A DNA stretch of 33,427 bases, from positions 1-33,427 of the forward strand of contig JAFQKE010000022.1 in NCBI GenBank assembly GCA_017397065.1, written 5' to 3'. The DNA comes from Clostridia bacterium. GTDB taxonomy: Bacteria > Bacillota_A > Clostridia > Oscillospirales > Acutalibacteraceae. Positions 15,369 to 21,633 of this stretch are shown here, one piece after another. The notes beneath the pieces were generated by a model. The model worked only from the letters and a program-made list of their open reading frames with translations. It ran no database searches and was not told where the DNA came from. Both the position numbers and the translations under genes were made by a program. How positions within the stretch are numbered: the stretch's first letter is position 1; each line of letters opens with the position of its first letter.

Positions 15369-15487
15369 AAAATCATCAAAAAACTCATCTTAAATTATAT
15401 ATCAGGGGAACTGATTTGTTCCAATCTAATAAGACATAGAACCGTCCCCTGTCTTTTTTAACTTAACAAATAATAGGAGGTTTTTTT

Positions 15488-15691
15488 ATGAAATTAACCT
15501 GCAACATTTGTGGTGCCCCACTGCAAATGAACCCTAATAACAACGGTGCCTTTTGCACCAACTGCGGTATGAATTACTCGGTGGAAAGCCTGCGTAACAA
15601 GTTAAATGCAGGTGCAAATGTGCCACCAACAAACTCAATACTTTTAAAAAAGAAGCCGACCTCAAATGAAGTCGGCTTTCTGCTTTTTTAA
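15488..15691 (+). CDS. Small zinc-ribbon protein, probably truncated
   Basis: 67 residues, with CNICG (Cys5, Cys8) and CTNCG (Cys23, Cys26) forming a zinc ribbon, followed by a short helix-like stretch. AGGAGG precedes the ATG by 8 nt, so translation is likely. The last ~13 codons are encoded by the terminator hairpin itself (15653-15678) and read KKPTSNEVGFLLF, which is not protein-like. Related zinc ribbons I know of in this bacterial group are the start of longer proteins. Inference: a remnant whose 3' part was lost up to the terminator, or a minimal zinc ribbon with an accidental tail. Function unknown. Confidence 0.55.
   Translation: MKLTCNICGAPLQMNPNNNGAFCTNCGMNYSVESLRNKLNAGANVPPTNSILLKKKPTSNEVGFLLF
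15653..15689 (+). terminator. Bidirectional terminator between zinc-ribbon ORF and ferritin
   Basis: AAGCCGAC (15653-15660) pairs with GTCGGCTT (15671-15678); TCTGCTTTTTT follows on the + strand and CTTTTTTAAAAG on the minus strand, so it serves both convergent genes. Confidence 0.8.
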
Positions 15692-15702
15692 TATTTTTAA
15701 AA

Positions 15703-16215
15703 TTATAACACAAGGCTTGGTGCGGAGTAAATTCTTGCGGCAAGCTCTTGATCTAACAGATAAAGGCTTTTGGGGTCATCGCCGAAAAGCTTATATTTAT
15801 TAACCATTTTATCGGCGTTTTCTTCCTCCTCCATCTGCTCTTTAACAAACCAATCTAAAAACTGCATTGTTCTGAAATCCTTAACAGAATAGGCGGCATC
15901 ATAAATGTTATGAATAAGCTCGGTTACATAACGCTCGTGCTCGGCACCTGCTAAAAGCGGGTCAATATGGCCGGCAAAAACCTTATCGGGCTTATCAATG
16001 GCTTTAAGCTCCACAGGAATACCGTTAATCTGCAAATATTTAAGGAATAAAAGTGCGTGGTCACGCTCCTCTTGAGCCTGAATGGTGTACCAGTTTGCAA
16101 AGCCGTCTAAATCATTAGCGGTGTAATAGTTTGCAAAATCCAAATAAAGATATGCGCTGTAAAACTCCTTGTTTATCTGGTCGTTTAAAAGTTCGATTAC
16201 CTTTTTATCTAACAT
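15703..16215 (-). CDS. ftnA: Ferritin (FtnA-type)
   Basis: 170 residues forming the four-helix ferritin. The ferroxidase ligands Glu17 (NKEFYSA), Glu50 and His53 (QEERDHALLF) are present, with further carboxylates in helices C and D (EQMEEEENAD). It stores iron as a ferric mineral in the cytoplasm. The C-terminus ARIYSAPSLVL is short, as in clostridial ferritins. Ribosome site AAGGAGAG. Its promoter overlaps a PerR-box-like site (16278-16292), so peroxide or iron status probably controls it together with perR and rubrerythrin 3 kb away. Confidence 0.93.
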   Translation of the reverse strand: MLDKKVIELLNDQINKEFYSAYLYLDFANYYTANDLDGFANWYTIQAQEERDHALLFLKYLQINGIPVELKAIDKPDKVFAGHIDPLLAGAEHERYVTELIHNIYDAAYSVKDFRTMQFLDWFVKEQMEEEENADKMVNKYKLFGDDPKSLYLLDQELAARIYSAPSLVL

Positions 16216-16264
16216 AATATTCTCTCCTTAAAAATTAGAATTCAAGCTACTGCTTACTTAATTT

Positions 16265-16293
16265 ATTATAGCACACTTTATAATAATTTTCAA
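16265..16293 (-). promoter_or_regulatory. Ferritin promoter
   Basis: On the minus strand TTGAAA (16293-16288), a 17-nt spacer and TATAAT (16270-16265), giving a leader of about 40 nt. Confidence 0.7.
16278..16292. promoter_or_regulatory. PerR-box-like operator in ferritin promoter
   Basis: TTATAATAATTTTCA matches the Bacillus PerR box TTATAATNATTATAA at 12 of 14 positions, one half-site being perfect. It overlaps the -35 box and spacer, the expected place for repression. Confidence 0.55.
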
Positions 16294-16380
16294 TACCGCT
16301 CCCCTCAAAAAAACAAAGAATGTAAAAAAACAGCCGTGCGATAAATTGTAGTTTGAAATGCCGTTTGGCATTTCAAACTT

Positions 16381-16528
16381 GTAGGGGATGGCGCCCACGA
16401 CATCCCTAAAAATTAACGCAATCTTTGAAATTTAAACATTGATTTTTTGTATTGACACCATATTTTTTAATAAAAATGAAATTCCTTTTTTGCGAAAATC
16501 AACGGGTCGTCGAGGCGCCGACCCCTAC
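16381..16528. repeat. GTAGGG-ended MITE-like element, copy 3
   Basis: 148 bp with GTAGGGG at one end and CCCCTAC at the other. Each end folds with its own stem: GGGATG/CATCCC (left) and GGGTCG/CGACCC (right). The interior is unrelated AT-rich sequence. Confidence 0.6.
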
Positions 16529-16697
16529 GGTAAAACCCGAAATCCGCACGTCTAACAACAATTTATCTGCTTAATATATTTATAAACATAAAAAACTATC
16601 ACTAAAACAAGTAGCACAAATTAAAGCCGATGGATTTAAGCCACTTTTCAAAAATTACACACCTTAACACACACTAAAAGGCGGTATATAATGTGTA

Positions 16698-16733
16698 AAA
16701 AATGCTATGAGGAAATTTCCTCATAGCATTTTT
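16698..16733 (-). terminator. Terminator of the 186-residue membrane-anchored protein gene
   Basis: A perfect 36-bp palindrome (AAAAATGCTATGAGGAAA and its complement) whose outer A/T arms give a T-run on either strand. It is 33 nt downstream of the minus-strand gene's stop. Confidence 0.8.
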
Positions 16734-16766
16734 ATCTGTTCGAGTAAATTGGAATTTGTTTATTAA

Positions 16767-17327
16767 TTATTGATAACCAATTTCTGCAATAATATCTTTA
16801 ACTAATTTGTTAGAGTCAGCATCTGCTTCGGCATATATTACTGTATTTCCTACTCTCGTGCATACAGTATAATAATTGTCATATTTTACCCAATAAACAG
16901 TAAAATTAGAGACAGAGGACGAGTATTCTTGGTTAGTGGCTTTTGTTCCAAATCGACCGCTATCATATCGAGTATAGTTATAATAAGAAACTCGTGCTGC
17001 GTGTGCAGATTTATCATCATCAAAAATAAAAAAGTTAAAATCAATACCCCTGTCTGGGTTTATGAATGTTAGTGCCTTTTGTAAAGTTTCACCCTTGCTA
17101 TCGTTTCTCTCTATCCACGCAGTTTTAAACATTTCGGTTGTATCAGTGGGGGTAATTCCTTGATTTTCAACTGCTGTCCAAACTTGTTCATAAGTTGCAA
17201 CAGTTTTTGGTTGTCCATTTATTGCGAAATAAATCAAAATAGCACCCAAAAGCAAAATCACTACTACCGGAATTAAAATTAGTTTCAAATTTATTTTAGT
17301 CAACTCAAAATTCATCTTCTTACCCAT
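16767..17327 (-). CDS. Membrane-anchored protein of unknown function
   Basis: 186 residues. One hydrophobic segment (about residues 15-37, LILIPVVVILLLGAILIYFA) is preceded by lysines, so the remainder faces outside. The extracellular part is polar with several aromatic clusters (SYYNYTRYDS, YWVKYDNYY) and no catalytic motif I recognise. The start is uncertain: the ATG at 17327 has no clear ribosome site, and an alternative ATG four codons later follows GGGTAAGAAG. It stands alone with its own terminator. I do not recognise the family; a sensor or small-substrate-binding role cannot be argued from sequence. Confidence 0.7.
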   Translation of the reverse strand: MGKKMNFELTKINLKLILIPVVVILLLGAILIYFAINGQPKTVATYEQVWTAVENQGITPTDTTEMFKTAWIERNDSKGETLQKALTFINPDRGIDFNFFIFDDDKSAHAARVSYYNYTRYDSGRFGTKATNQEYSSSVSNFTVYWVKYDNYYTVCTRVGNTVIYAEADADSNKLVKDIIAEIGYQ

Positions 17328-17469
17328 TATAAAATAACCACACCAAATTCTTATTTATTGAATAGATTATACCATAAATATGCGGTATTTTCAATATGTG
17401 CAGAAATAACTAAAGGGATAAAAAGAGCAAGATACCGCTACGCTCTAGAAAGAAAAACACAAGCAAAAT

Positions 17470-17495
17470 AAAAAAAGCACCCCAAACGAATGCTT
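17470..17495 (-). terminator. Candidate terminator of toxin mRNA
   Basis: On the minus strand AAGCAT (17495-17490) pairs with GTGCTT (17480-17475), followed by a T-run. It lies downstream of the whole antitoxin gene and overlaps the antitoxin -35 box. Confidence 0.5.
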
Positions 17496-17522
17496 GACAA
17501 CTTCACAAATGTGTATTATAAT
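17494..17522 (+). promoter_or_regulatory. Consensus promoter of antitoxin RNA
   Basis: TTGACA (17494-17499), a 17-nt spacer and TATAAT (17517-17522): a perfect sigma-A promoter with no open reading frame after it, followed about 85 nt later by a strong terminator. Confidence 0.75.
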
Positions 17523-17528
17523 ATAAAT

Positions 17529-17616
17529 GAAATAAGACACACCAAATAGACGGTTTGTCTTTACTTAGTTATTAGAAATAACCGCGACTTTGACGAGGGC
17601 GGTTATTTCTTTTTTG
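17529..17616 (+). ncRNA. Predicted antisense antitoxin RNA of type I toxin-antitoxin locus
   Basis: Start inferred about 7 nt after the TATAAT; end at the T-run after the hairpin AGAAATAACCGC/GCGGTTATTTCT (17574-17585, 17599-17610). The RNA would be about 88 nt, starting with a small AGAC/GTCT hairpin (17548-17560). It is antisense to the last codons and 3' untranslated part of the toxin mRNA on the opposite strand, the same geometry as TxpA/RatA and BsrG/SR4 of Bacillus. Confidence 0.65.
17574..17616 (+). terminator. Terminator of antitoxin RNA
   Basis: Perfect 12-bp stem with a 13-nt loop, then TTTTTT on the + strand. There is no U-run on the minus strand, so it is specific for the rightward RNA. 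Confidence 0.8.
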
Positions 17617-17689
17617 TTATATCAATAACAAGTGCTACTATGGAAACAATAAGGGTTAGTAATAAAAACAACTCACTATATGTAATCAT
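17603..17689 (-). CDS. Small hydrophobic toxin peptide, holin-like type I toxin
   Basis: 28 residues reading MITYSELFLLLTLIV then SIVALVIDITKKK. It has one membrane-spanning segment, a polar start with the TYxxL pattern and a lysine tail, like the short 'putative holin-like toxin' (Hol_Tox/TxpA-like) peptides. A strong GGGGGCGG ribosome site lies 5-10 nt before the ATG. Such peptides depolarise or perforate the membrane when the antitoxin RNA is lost. It has its own promoter (17781-17809) and a leader of about 85 nt with alternative hairpins. The opposite strand encodes a small RNA overlapping its 3' end. Too short for ordinary gene callers. Confidence 0.7.
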   Translation of the reverse strand: MITYSELFLLLTLIVSIVALVIDITKKK

Positions 17690-17694
17690 AAGCA

Positions 17695-17730
17695 CCGCCC
17701 CCTTTCAAAGAGGGCGAAAGTGCCCTCAAA
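17695..17730 (-). promoter_or_regulatory. Possible ribosome-site switch in toxin leader
   Basis: In the toxin mRNA, GAGGGC/GCCCTC (17730-17725 and 17718-17713) forms one hairpin. The same GCCCTC can instead pair with GGGGGC of the ribosome site (one G-U). The two structures exclude each other, so ribosome access may depend on folding or processing. Confidence 0.4.
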
Positions 17731-17780
17731 ATAAAAGAGGACAAACCGCCTACCGTTAAGGCATGCCTTATTCCAAAAGC

Positions 17781-17809
17781 ATTTTACCACATAAAATCAT
17801 ATTTTTCAA
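17781..17809 (-). promoter_or_regulatory. Toxin mRNA promoter
   Basis: On the minus strand TTGAAA (17809-17804), a 17-nt spacer and TAAAAT (17786-17781). A perfect palindrome AAGGCATGCCTT (17759-17770) lies just after the expected start. Confidence 0.6.
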
Positions 17810-17839
17810 CATATATTTACAATATATACAAAAATTAAA

Positions 17840-17866
17840 GGACACCCACCAAAACGGCGGATGTCC
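17840..17866 (-). terminator. Terminator downstream of rubrerythrin remnant
   Basis: On the minus strand an 11-bp stem GGACATCCGCC/GGTGGGTGTCC with two G-U pairs and a 5-nt loop, followed by TTTAATTTTT. It sits 30 nt after the remnant's stop codon, so it may have been the original rubrerythrin terminator. Confidence 0.65.
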
Positions 17867-17895
17867 CGAAAACCCTTATTTTATGCGGTTTTTGC

Positions 17896-17955
17896 TTACT
17901 TAAAATAACGGCCCAGAAGTCCCTCAAATGCCTTGCCGTGTCGAGCTTCATCTTG
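17896..17955 (-). pseudogene. Rubrerythrin 3'-end remnant
   Basis: The minus strand reads [18 protein letters not shown] and a stop, against [18 protein letters not shown] at the end of the intact rubrerythrin gene 18705-19247. DNA identity is about 50 of 58 bases and then stops abruptly upstream. Only the last ~18 codons remain, so it is not functional. Together with the intact 3' end it brackets the membrane protein gene 18027-18635. Confidence 0.8.
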
Positions 17956-18026
17956 AAAGTACGCTCAAAAGCCGCTTGAATAAAGGGCTTTGTTATTGAA
18001 TTTTCAAAAATCACACTTTTGTCACA

Positions 18027-18635
18027 CTAAATCTCATTTTGTTTTTTTAATGCAAATAAATTAGTCGACAATATAAAAATTGAAAAATACAACAATATGA
18101 TAAAAACAAATTCTAAGCATATACCCACATTAAATTTTGGTGTGTTCTCTGGTAATGAACGGTAAAAACCACCTGCATATTGGTATTCAACAAGCATATG
18201 AAGCACTTTAGATACCGCACACAAAAGACAACCGAATGAGAACATAATAACAGTTTTGATTTTTGTATCATTTAAAAACCTTGGCAAGAAACATAAAATA
18301 TTTCCAAAGACAAATATCGCAGAGAAAAAAATATCACTGATGTAGTCTTCTGCATATACATCCCTTGAAAAACATAAAAAAAGAATTTCAATCGTTAAAA
18401 TAAAAGCAAATGATACCGACAAAAAGGGTTTATTTATAATATTTTCCTTTTTAACAGCTAATGACAGAGTAATAAGAGAAACCGCAAGAGGTAAAAAAAG
18501 AACACTTATACGCTCCAAATTATAACCTGTTTTAAACGGAAAAATCCAAGAATAGATTGTAACAATAATATAAAAGACCGCTACTGTTAGTGCAAATATG
18601 TTTTTACCTGTTCTGCAAAACAACAACTTATTCAT
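18027..18635 (-). CDS. Six-helix membrane protein of unknown function
   Basis: 202 residues from the ATG at 18635, chosen because GGAGGCGATT precedes it; the longer frame to 18701 would begin inside the rubrerythrin terminator. Predicted membrane segments lie at about residues 13-33, 42-60, 70-88, 103-120, 127-147 and 170-192, with lysines in the short loops. No family motif was recognised. It lies directly after the rubrerythrin terminator and may be read through from perR-rbr. Its flanks carry the two rubrerythrin 3' ends, hinting that it was inserted or survived a duplication. Confidence 0.7.
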   Translation of the reverse strand: MNKLLFCRTGKNIFALTVAVFYIIVTIYSWIFPFKTGYNLERISVLFLPLAVSLITLSLAVKKENIINKPFLSVSFAFILTIEILFLCFSRDVYAEDYISDIFFSAIFVFGNILCFLPRFLNDTKIKTVIMFSFGCLLCAVSKVLHMLVEYQYAGGFYRSLPENTPKFNVGICLEFVFIILLYFSIFILSTNLFALKKQNEI

Positions 18636-18653
18636 AATCGCCTCCAAAACAAA

Positions 18654-18682
18654 AGATGTGCTACCGTTATGATAGCACATCT
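18654..18682 (-). terminator. Terminator of perR-rubrerythrin transcript
   Basis: Perfect 10-bp stem AGATGTGCTA/TAGCACATCT with a 9-nt loop; the minus-strand tail is TTTGTTTT. It sits 22 nt after the rubrerythrin stop. Confidence 0.75.
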
Positions 18683-18704
18683 CAGGTGATTTTTCAATCA
18701 AATA

Positions 18705-19247
18705 TTACTTAAAATAACGGTTTAAAAGTCCCTCAAAAGCCTTGCCGTGGCGAGCCTCATCTCTTGCCATCTCGTGAACGGTATCGTGGATAGCGTCAAG
18801 GCCAAGCTCCTTAGCAAGCTTTGCAAGCTCATTTTTACCATAGGTAGCGCCGTTTTCAGCCTCTACACGAACGGTTAAATTCTCTTTGGTGCTGGGGCTT
18901 ACAACCTCGCCCAAAAGCTCAGCGAATTTTGCTGCGTGCTCTGCCTCTTCTAAGGCTGCTTTCTCCCAGTAAAGACCGATTTCGGGATAACCCTCTCTAT
19001 GTGCGGCTCTTGCCATTGCAAGATACATACCAACCTCGGTACACTCGCCCATAAAGTTCTCTCTAAGACCGTCAATAATTCTCTGGTCAACGCCCTTTGC
19101 AATGCCGATTACGTGCTCTGCTGCCCAGCCCATTTCTTCTTCCTGAAGTTTGAACTTGGTATCGGGAGCTTTACAGATAGGGCACTCGGAAGGTGCGCTG
19201 TCACCCTCATGAACATAACCACAAATTAAACAAACATACTTTTTCAT
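18705..19247 (-). CDS. rbr: Reverse rubrerythrin
   Basis: 180 residues. A rubredoxin-type FeS4 domain is at the N-terminus (Cys6, Cys9 in CLICG; Cys22, Cys25 in CPICK) and the ferritin-like diiron domain follows, the reverse of classical rubrerythrin. Diiron ligands lie in [18 protein letters not shown] and DEARHGKAF. It reduces hydrogen peroxide to water with electrons from rubredoxin or NADH-rubredoxin reductase, protecting anaerobes. It follows perR by 46 nt with a GGAGG site, so it is probably in the same PerR-controlled operon. A remnant of a second 3' end lies about 750 bp downstream. Confidence 0.93.
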   Translation of the reverse strand: MKKYVCLICGYVHEGDSAPSECPICKAPDTKFKLQEEEMGWAAEHVIGIAKGVDQRIIDGLRENFMGECTEVGMYLAMARAAHREGYPEIGLYWEKAALEEAEHAAKFAELLGEVVSPSTKENLTVRVEAENGATYGKNELAKLAKELGLDAIHDTVHEMARDEARHGKAFEGLLNRYFK

Positions 19248-19293
19248 AATAAAAATCCTCCAAAATTTTTAATTTTAATTTTATATATGACCG

Positions 19294-19683
19294 CTACTGC
19301 AGCTTTATGCTACAGCAATCGGAACATTTACCATAAAAAACAATGTTATGACTTTCAATTTCTGCGCCGGTATGATTTGCGCTCTTTTTTGTAAAATCCT
19401 CCACAAAGGGAATATCCAAATCAACTATCTGCCTACAAGCCGTACAGCACAGATGTGGATGCGGTTCGCAGGTAGCATCATAATGCTCGCTGCCATCAAA
19501 AGCTTTAAAGGCAAGTATATCACCCGATGAGCTGAGCTCTGAAAGATTACGATAAACTGTGCCTAGGCTGATGTTTGGTATTACCTCACGTGCCTGCTCA
19601 TATATTGTTGTTGCGTTTGGATGGAGCTTTGTGGAACGCAAAATTTCTAAAACTACTTCACGTTGCTTTGAATATCTTTTCAT
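19294..19683 (-). CDS. perR: Peroxide-responsive repressor PerR (Fur family)
   Basis: 129 residues. All ligand positions of Bacillus PerR are conserved with a constant offset of 16: His21, Asp69, His75, His77 and Asp88 for the regulatory metal, and Cys80, Cys83, Cys120, Cys123 for structural zinc. An aspartate at position 88 (B. subtilis Asp104) rather than glutamate marks PerR rather than Fur. PerR senses peroxide by oxidation of metal-bound histidines and then releases DNA. It lacks the first ~16 residues of the Bacillus protein but keeps the winged helix. A PerR-box-like site overlaps its own promoter, so it is probably autoregulated together with rubrerythrin. Confidence 0.93.
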   Translation of the reverse strand: MKRYSKQREVVLEILRSTKLHPNATTIYEQAREVIPNISLGTVYRNLSELSSSGDILAFKAFDGSEHYDATCEPHPHLCCTACRQIVDLDIPFVEDFTKKSANHTGAEIESHNIVFYGKCSDCCSIKLQ

Positions 19684-19716
19684 CTCCCTAAGCTCCTTAA
19701 ATCTAAATAGTAATTG

Positions 19717-19731
19717 TTACTGTTATTATAA
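19717..19731. promoter_or_regulatory. PerR-box-like operator at perR promoter
   Basis: On the minus strand TTATAATAACAGTAA matches TTATAATNATTATAA at 11 of 14 positions with one perfect half-site. It overlaps the -10 box. A second dyad, AGTAATTGTTACT (19709-19721), adjoins it. Confidence 0.5.
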
Positions 19732-19756
19732 TATCAAAGACTTGAACATTTGTCAA
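19728..19756 (-). promoter_or_regulatory. perR-rbr promoter
   Basis: On the minus strand TTGACA (19756-19751), a 17-nt spacer and TATTAT (19733-19728). The spacer and -35 are part of an inverted repeat AAAGACTTGA/TCAAGTCTTT (19736-19762). Confidence 0.7.
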
Positions 19757-19802
19757 GTCTTTTTTTAAAAATTTTTATTTTTATTCTATTTGTCCTTTAG
19801 AA

Positions 19803-20186
19803 TTATCCTTTCAAAAATCTTAACATAATTCTGTCGATTACAAAAAACAAGGCGCATCCTACAGCATAACAAATAATATCATAATATGAAAAAGATCTGC
19901 CAAACCAAACCGAAACAAATTCACAGTCTGCTAATCCTAAAAGCTTGACTACATCAAAATACTGAGCTATTTCCACTATGGCAGAAAATATAAAAACAAA
20001 AATGGGTAAAAACGGTATTTTTTTAGGAACTACTGCCGACAAGAGGCAGCATATAAGCATAGTTATAAAAACATCACCCAAATACGAGCGTACAAATACA
20101 TTTGTTGCAAAAGCGGCAATATAAAGTTCGGTAAGCATTAAAGCTCCAAACATCACAGCGTAAATAATACGAATTTTTTTAGACAT
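19803..20186 (-). CDS. DUF2809-type small membrane protein
   Basis: 127 residues with about four membrane helices. The family's features are visible: VRSYLGDVFITMLI near the N-terminus, the glutamate in FSAIVEIAQYFDVV, and YYDIICYAVGCALFFVID near the C-terminus. Function of the family is unknown. GGGAG precedes the ATG. It stands alone on the minus strand between perR and DUF951. Confidence 0.75.
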   Translation of the reverse strand: MSKKIRIIYAVMFGALMLTELYIAAFATNVFVRSYLGDVFITMLICCLLSAVVPKKIPFLPIFVFIFSAIVEIAQYFDVVKLLGLADCEFVSVWFGRSFSYYDIICYAVGCALFFVIDRIMLRFLKG

Positions 20187-20283
20187 TTATTAATCTCCCA
20201 AATATTTGTATATTCATTATATCATATGAGAGTTTTTAATACAACCTTGTTTGTAATTAGCCGATTTATTCTTAATAAAACGC

Positions 20284-20312
20284 TTGTAATTTAATAAAAT
20301 TTGATATATAAT
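20284..20312 (+). promoter_or_regulatory. Promoter of DUF951-prfA run
   Basis: TTGTAA (20284-20289), a 17-nt spacer and TATAAT (20307-20312), leaving a leader of only ~20 nt before the AUG. Confidence 0.6.
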
Positions 20313-20338
20313 ATTATGATGGAAAAGGAGTGCGGAAA

Positions 20339-20521
20339 ATGGATATTAAAGTCGGTGACAAAATAATAATGAAAAAGCCACACCCCTGCGGCGATAACCG
20401 TTTCGCCGTACTGCGTATAGGTATGGATTTTAAACTGCGTTGTCTTGGCTGCGGCCACGAAATAATGGCTCCACGCTCCAAAATAGAAAAACGCATTAAA
20501 ACTGTTATAACTGAAGAATAA
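20339..20521 (+). CDS. DUF951 family protein
   Basis: 60 residues. Contains [11 protein letters not shown] and [15 protein letters not shown], the hallmark DUF951 motifs (His15, Cys17, Cys35, Cys38), probably a metal-binding small fold. The start is the ATG at 20339; a GTG at 20330 is part of the AAAAGGAG ribosome site itself and cannot be the start. DUF951 genes are widespread in Firmicutes near translation genes; function unknown. It is followed after 17 nt by prfA. Confidence 0.85.
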   Translation: MDIKVGDKIIMKKPHPCGDNRFAVLRIGMDFKLRCLGCGHEIMAPRSKIEKRIKTVITEE

Positions 20522-20538
20522 TTTTAAGGAGAAGTATT

Positions 20539-21612
20539 ATGATAGAAAAGCTTAAAGCTGTTGAAAAACGTTATACCGAAATAGGCGAAGAGCTAATGCT
20601 GCCCCAAACCGTCTCGGACAACAATCTCTACAAAAAACTTATGCAGGAGCATAAGCACCTGACCCCCATTGTAGAAAAATATCGTGAATATATTGCCGCT
20701 GAAGAATCTTTTGAAGAGGCTAAAATGCTTCTTGGTGACAGCAGTTTGGATAAAGATTTTAAAGAGCTTGCAGAAGAAGAATATAAAGAATCTAAAGAAA
20801 AAATGGAAACCTGCTTTGAAGAGCTTAAAATACTTCTTTTACCACGTGACCCTAACGATGATAAAAACGTTATTATTGAAATTCGTGGCGGTGCAGGCGG
20901 CGAAGAGGCAGCCCTTTTTGCAAACTCTCTTATGAGAATGTACACAATGTACGCCGAATCCAAACGCTGGAAAACCGAAGTTTTAAGTATGAATGCAACC
21001 GAGCTTGGCGGCATTAAAGAAGTCAGCTTTATGGTAAGCGGCGACGGTGCTTATTCACGTTTTAAATATGAAAGCGGTGTGCACAGAGTTCAGCGTGTTC
21101 CCGAAACCGAAACATCAGGCAGAATCCACACCTCCACCGTTACGGTAGCAGTTTTACCCGAAGCCGAAGAGGTTGATTTTGAAATAAATCCCACCGATTT
21201 ACAGATAGATACCTACCGTTCCAGCGGTGCGGGCGGTCAGCACGTTAACACCACCGACTCCGCCATTCGTATAACCCACATTCCAACAGGCGTTGTTGTT
21301 GAATGTCAGGATGAACGTAGCCAGCATAAAAACAAGGATAAAGCTATGAAGATTCTTCGCAGCCGTTTGCTTGAAGCCGAGATGCAAAAACAAACCGATG
21401 CCATTGCGGGCGAACGCCGTGCACAGGTTGGTACCGGCGACCGAAGCGAAAGAATCAGAACCTATAACTACCCACAAGGACGTGTCACCGACCACAGAAT
21501 CGGTCTTACCCTTTATAAAATAGATCAGATTTTAAACGGTGATTTGGATGAGGTTGTTGACAGCCTTATCACCCATTATCGTGCAGAAATGTTAAAATCA
21601 AGCGAAGAATAA
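20539..21612 (+). CDS. prfA: Peptide chain release factor 1
   Basis: 357 residues, standard RF1 length. The GGQ motif (residues 232-234 in SGAGGQHVN) enters the peptidyl transferase centre. The stop-codon reading motif is PET at 188-190 (PAT in E. coli), in [14 protein letters not shown], which makes it RF1 rather than RF2. It reads UAA and UAG. The ribosome site AAGGAG precedes the ATG. The glutamine of GGQ would be methylated by PrmC, which is not in this window. Confidence 0.97.
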   Translation: MIEKLKAVEKRYTEIGEELMLPQTVSDNNLYKKLMQEHKHLTPIVEKYREYIAAEESFEEAKMLLGDSSLDKDFKELAEEEYKESKEKMETCFEELKILLLPRDPNDDKNVIIEIRGGAGGEEAALFANSLMRMYTMYAESKRWKTEVLSMNATELGGIKEVSFMVSGDGAYSRFKYESGVHRVQRVPETETSGRIHTSTVTVAVLPEAEEVDFEINPTDLQIDTYRSSGAGGQHVNTTDSAIRITHIPTGVVVECQDERSQHKNKDKAMKILRSRLLEAEMQKQTDAIAGERRAQVGTGDRSERIRTYNYPQGRVTDHRIGLTLYKIDQILNGDLDEVVDSLITHYRAEMLKSSEE

Positions 21613-21633
21613 AAATAATAACCGAGTGATTAT

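Larger units (their letters stand above)
15010..15456 (+). repeat. Composite direct repeat, copy 2 (right flank of ADH/SDR cassette)
   Basis: Partner of 12154-12623, same orientation overall, with a divergent hairpin-chain section. The outer blocks are nearly identical. Confidence 0.8.
15002..15487. other. 486-bp intergenic region made of repeat copy 2
   Basis: No gene. It holds the terminator of the SDR gene, hairpin chain, GTAGGG element, embedded promoter, and the leader with AGGAGG of the zinc-ribbon ORF. Confidence 0.7.
16216..16766. other. 551-bp intergenic region
   Basis: No gene was seen. It holds the ferritin promoter and operator, a perfect 12-bp hairpin (GTTTGAAATGCC/GGCATTTCAAAC, 16351-16378) without a T-tail, a GTAGGG-ended element (16381-16528), and the terminator of the next minus-strand gene (16698-16733). 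Confidence 0.7.
17690..18026. other. Toxin leader, terminator and rubrerythrin remnant region
   Basis: Apart from the toxin promoter and leader it contains a minus-strand terminator (17840-17866), a rubrerythrin 3' remnant (17896-17955) and a weak hairpin (AAAGCC/GGCTTT, 17967-17991) after the membrane protein gene. Confidence 0.6.

Noticed and set aside
16351..16378. Terminator from the perfect 12-bp hairpin
   Set aside because: No T-run on either side; more likely part of the interspersed repeat set beginning ATAAATTGTAGTTT.
17548..17753. Fst-type complementary direct repeats between toxin and antitoxin RNAs (GGTTTGTC at 17552 and its inverse at 17741)
   Set aside because: The two RNAs carry the same rather than complementary sequence, so they cannot pair there; the antisense contact is at the toxin 3' end.
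18636..18701. N-terminal extension of the membrane protein gene to the ATG at 18701
   Set aside because: It would be translated from within the rubrerythrin terminator and has no ribosome site; the ATG at 18635 follows GGAGG.
20330..20338. GTG start for the DUF951 gene
   Set aside because: The GTG overlaps the GGAG ribosome site; the ATG at 20339 has correct spacing and matches the family start.
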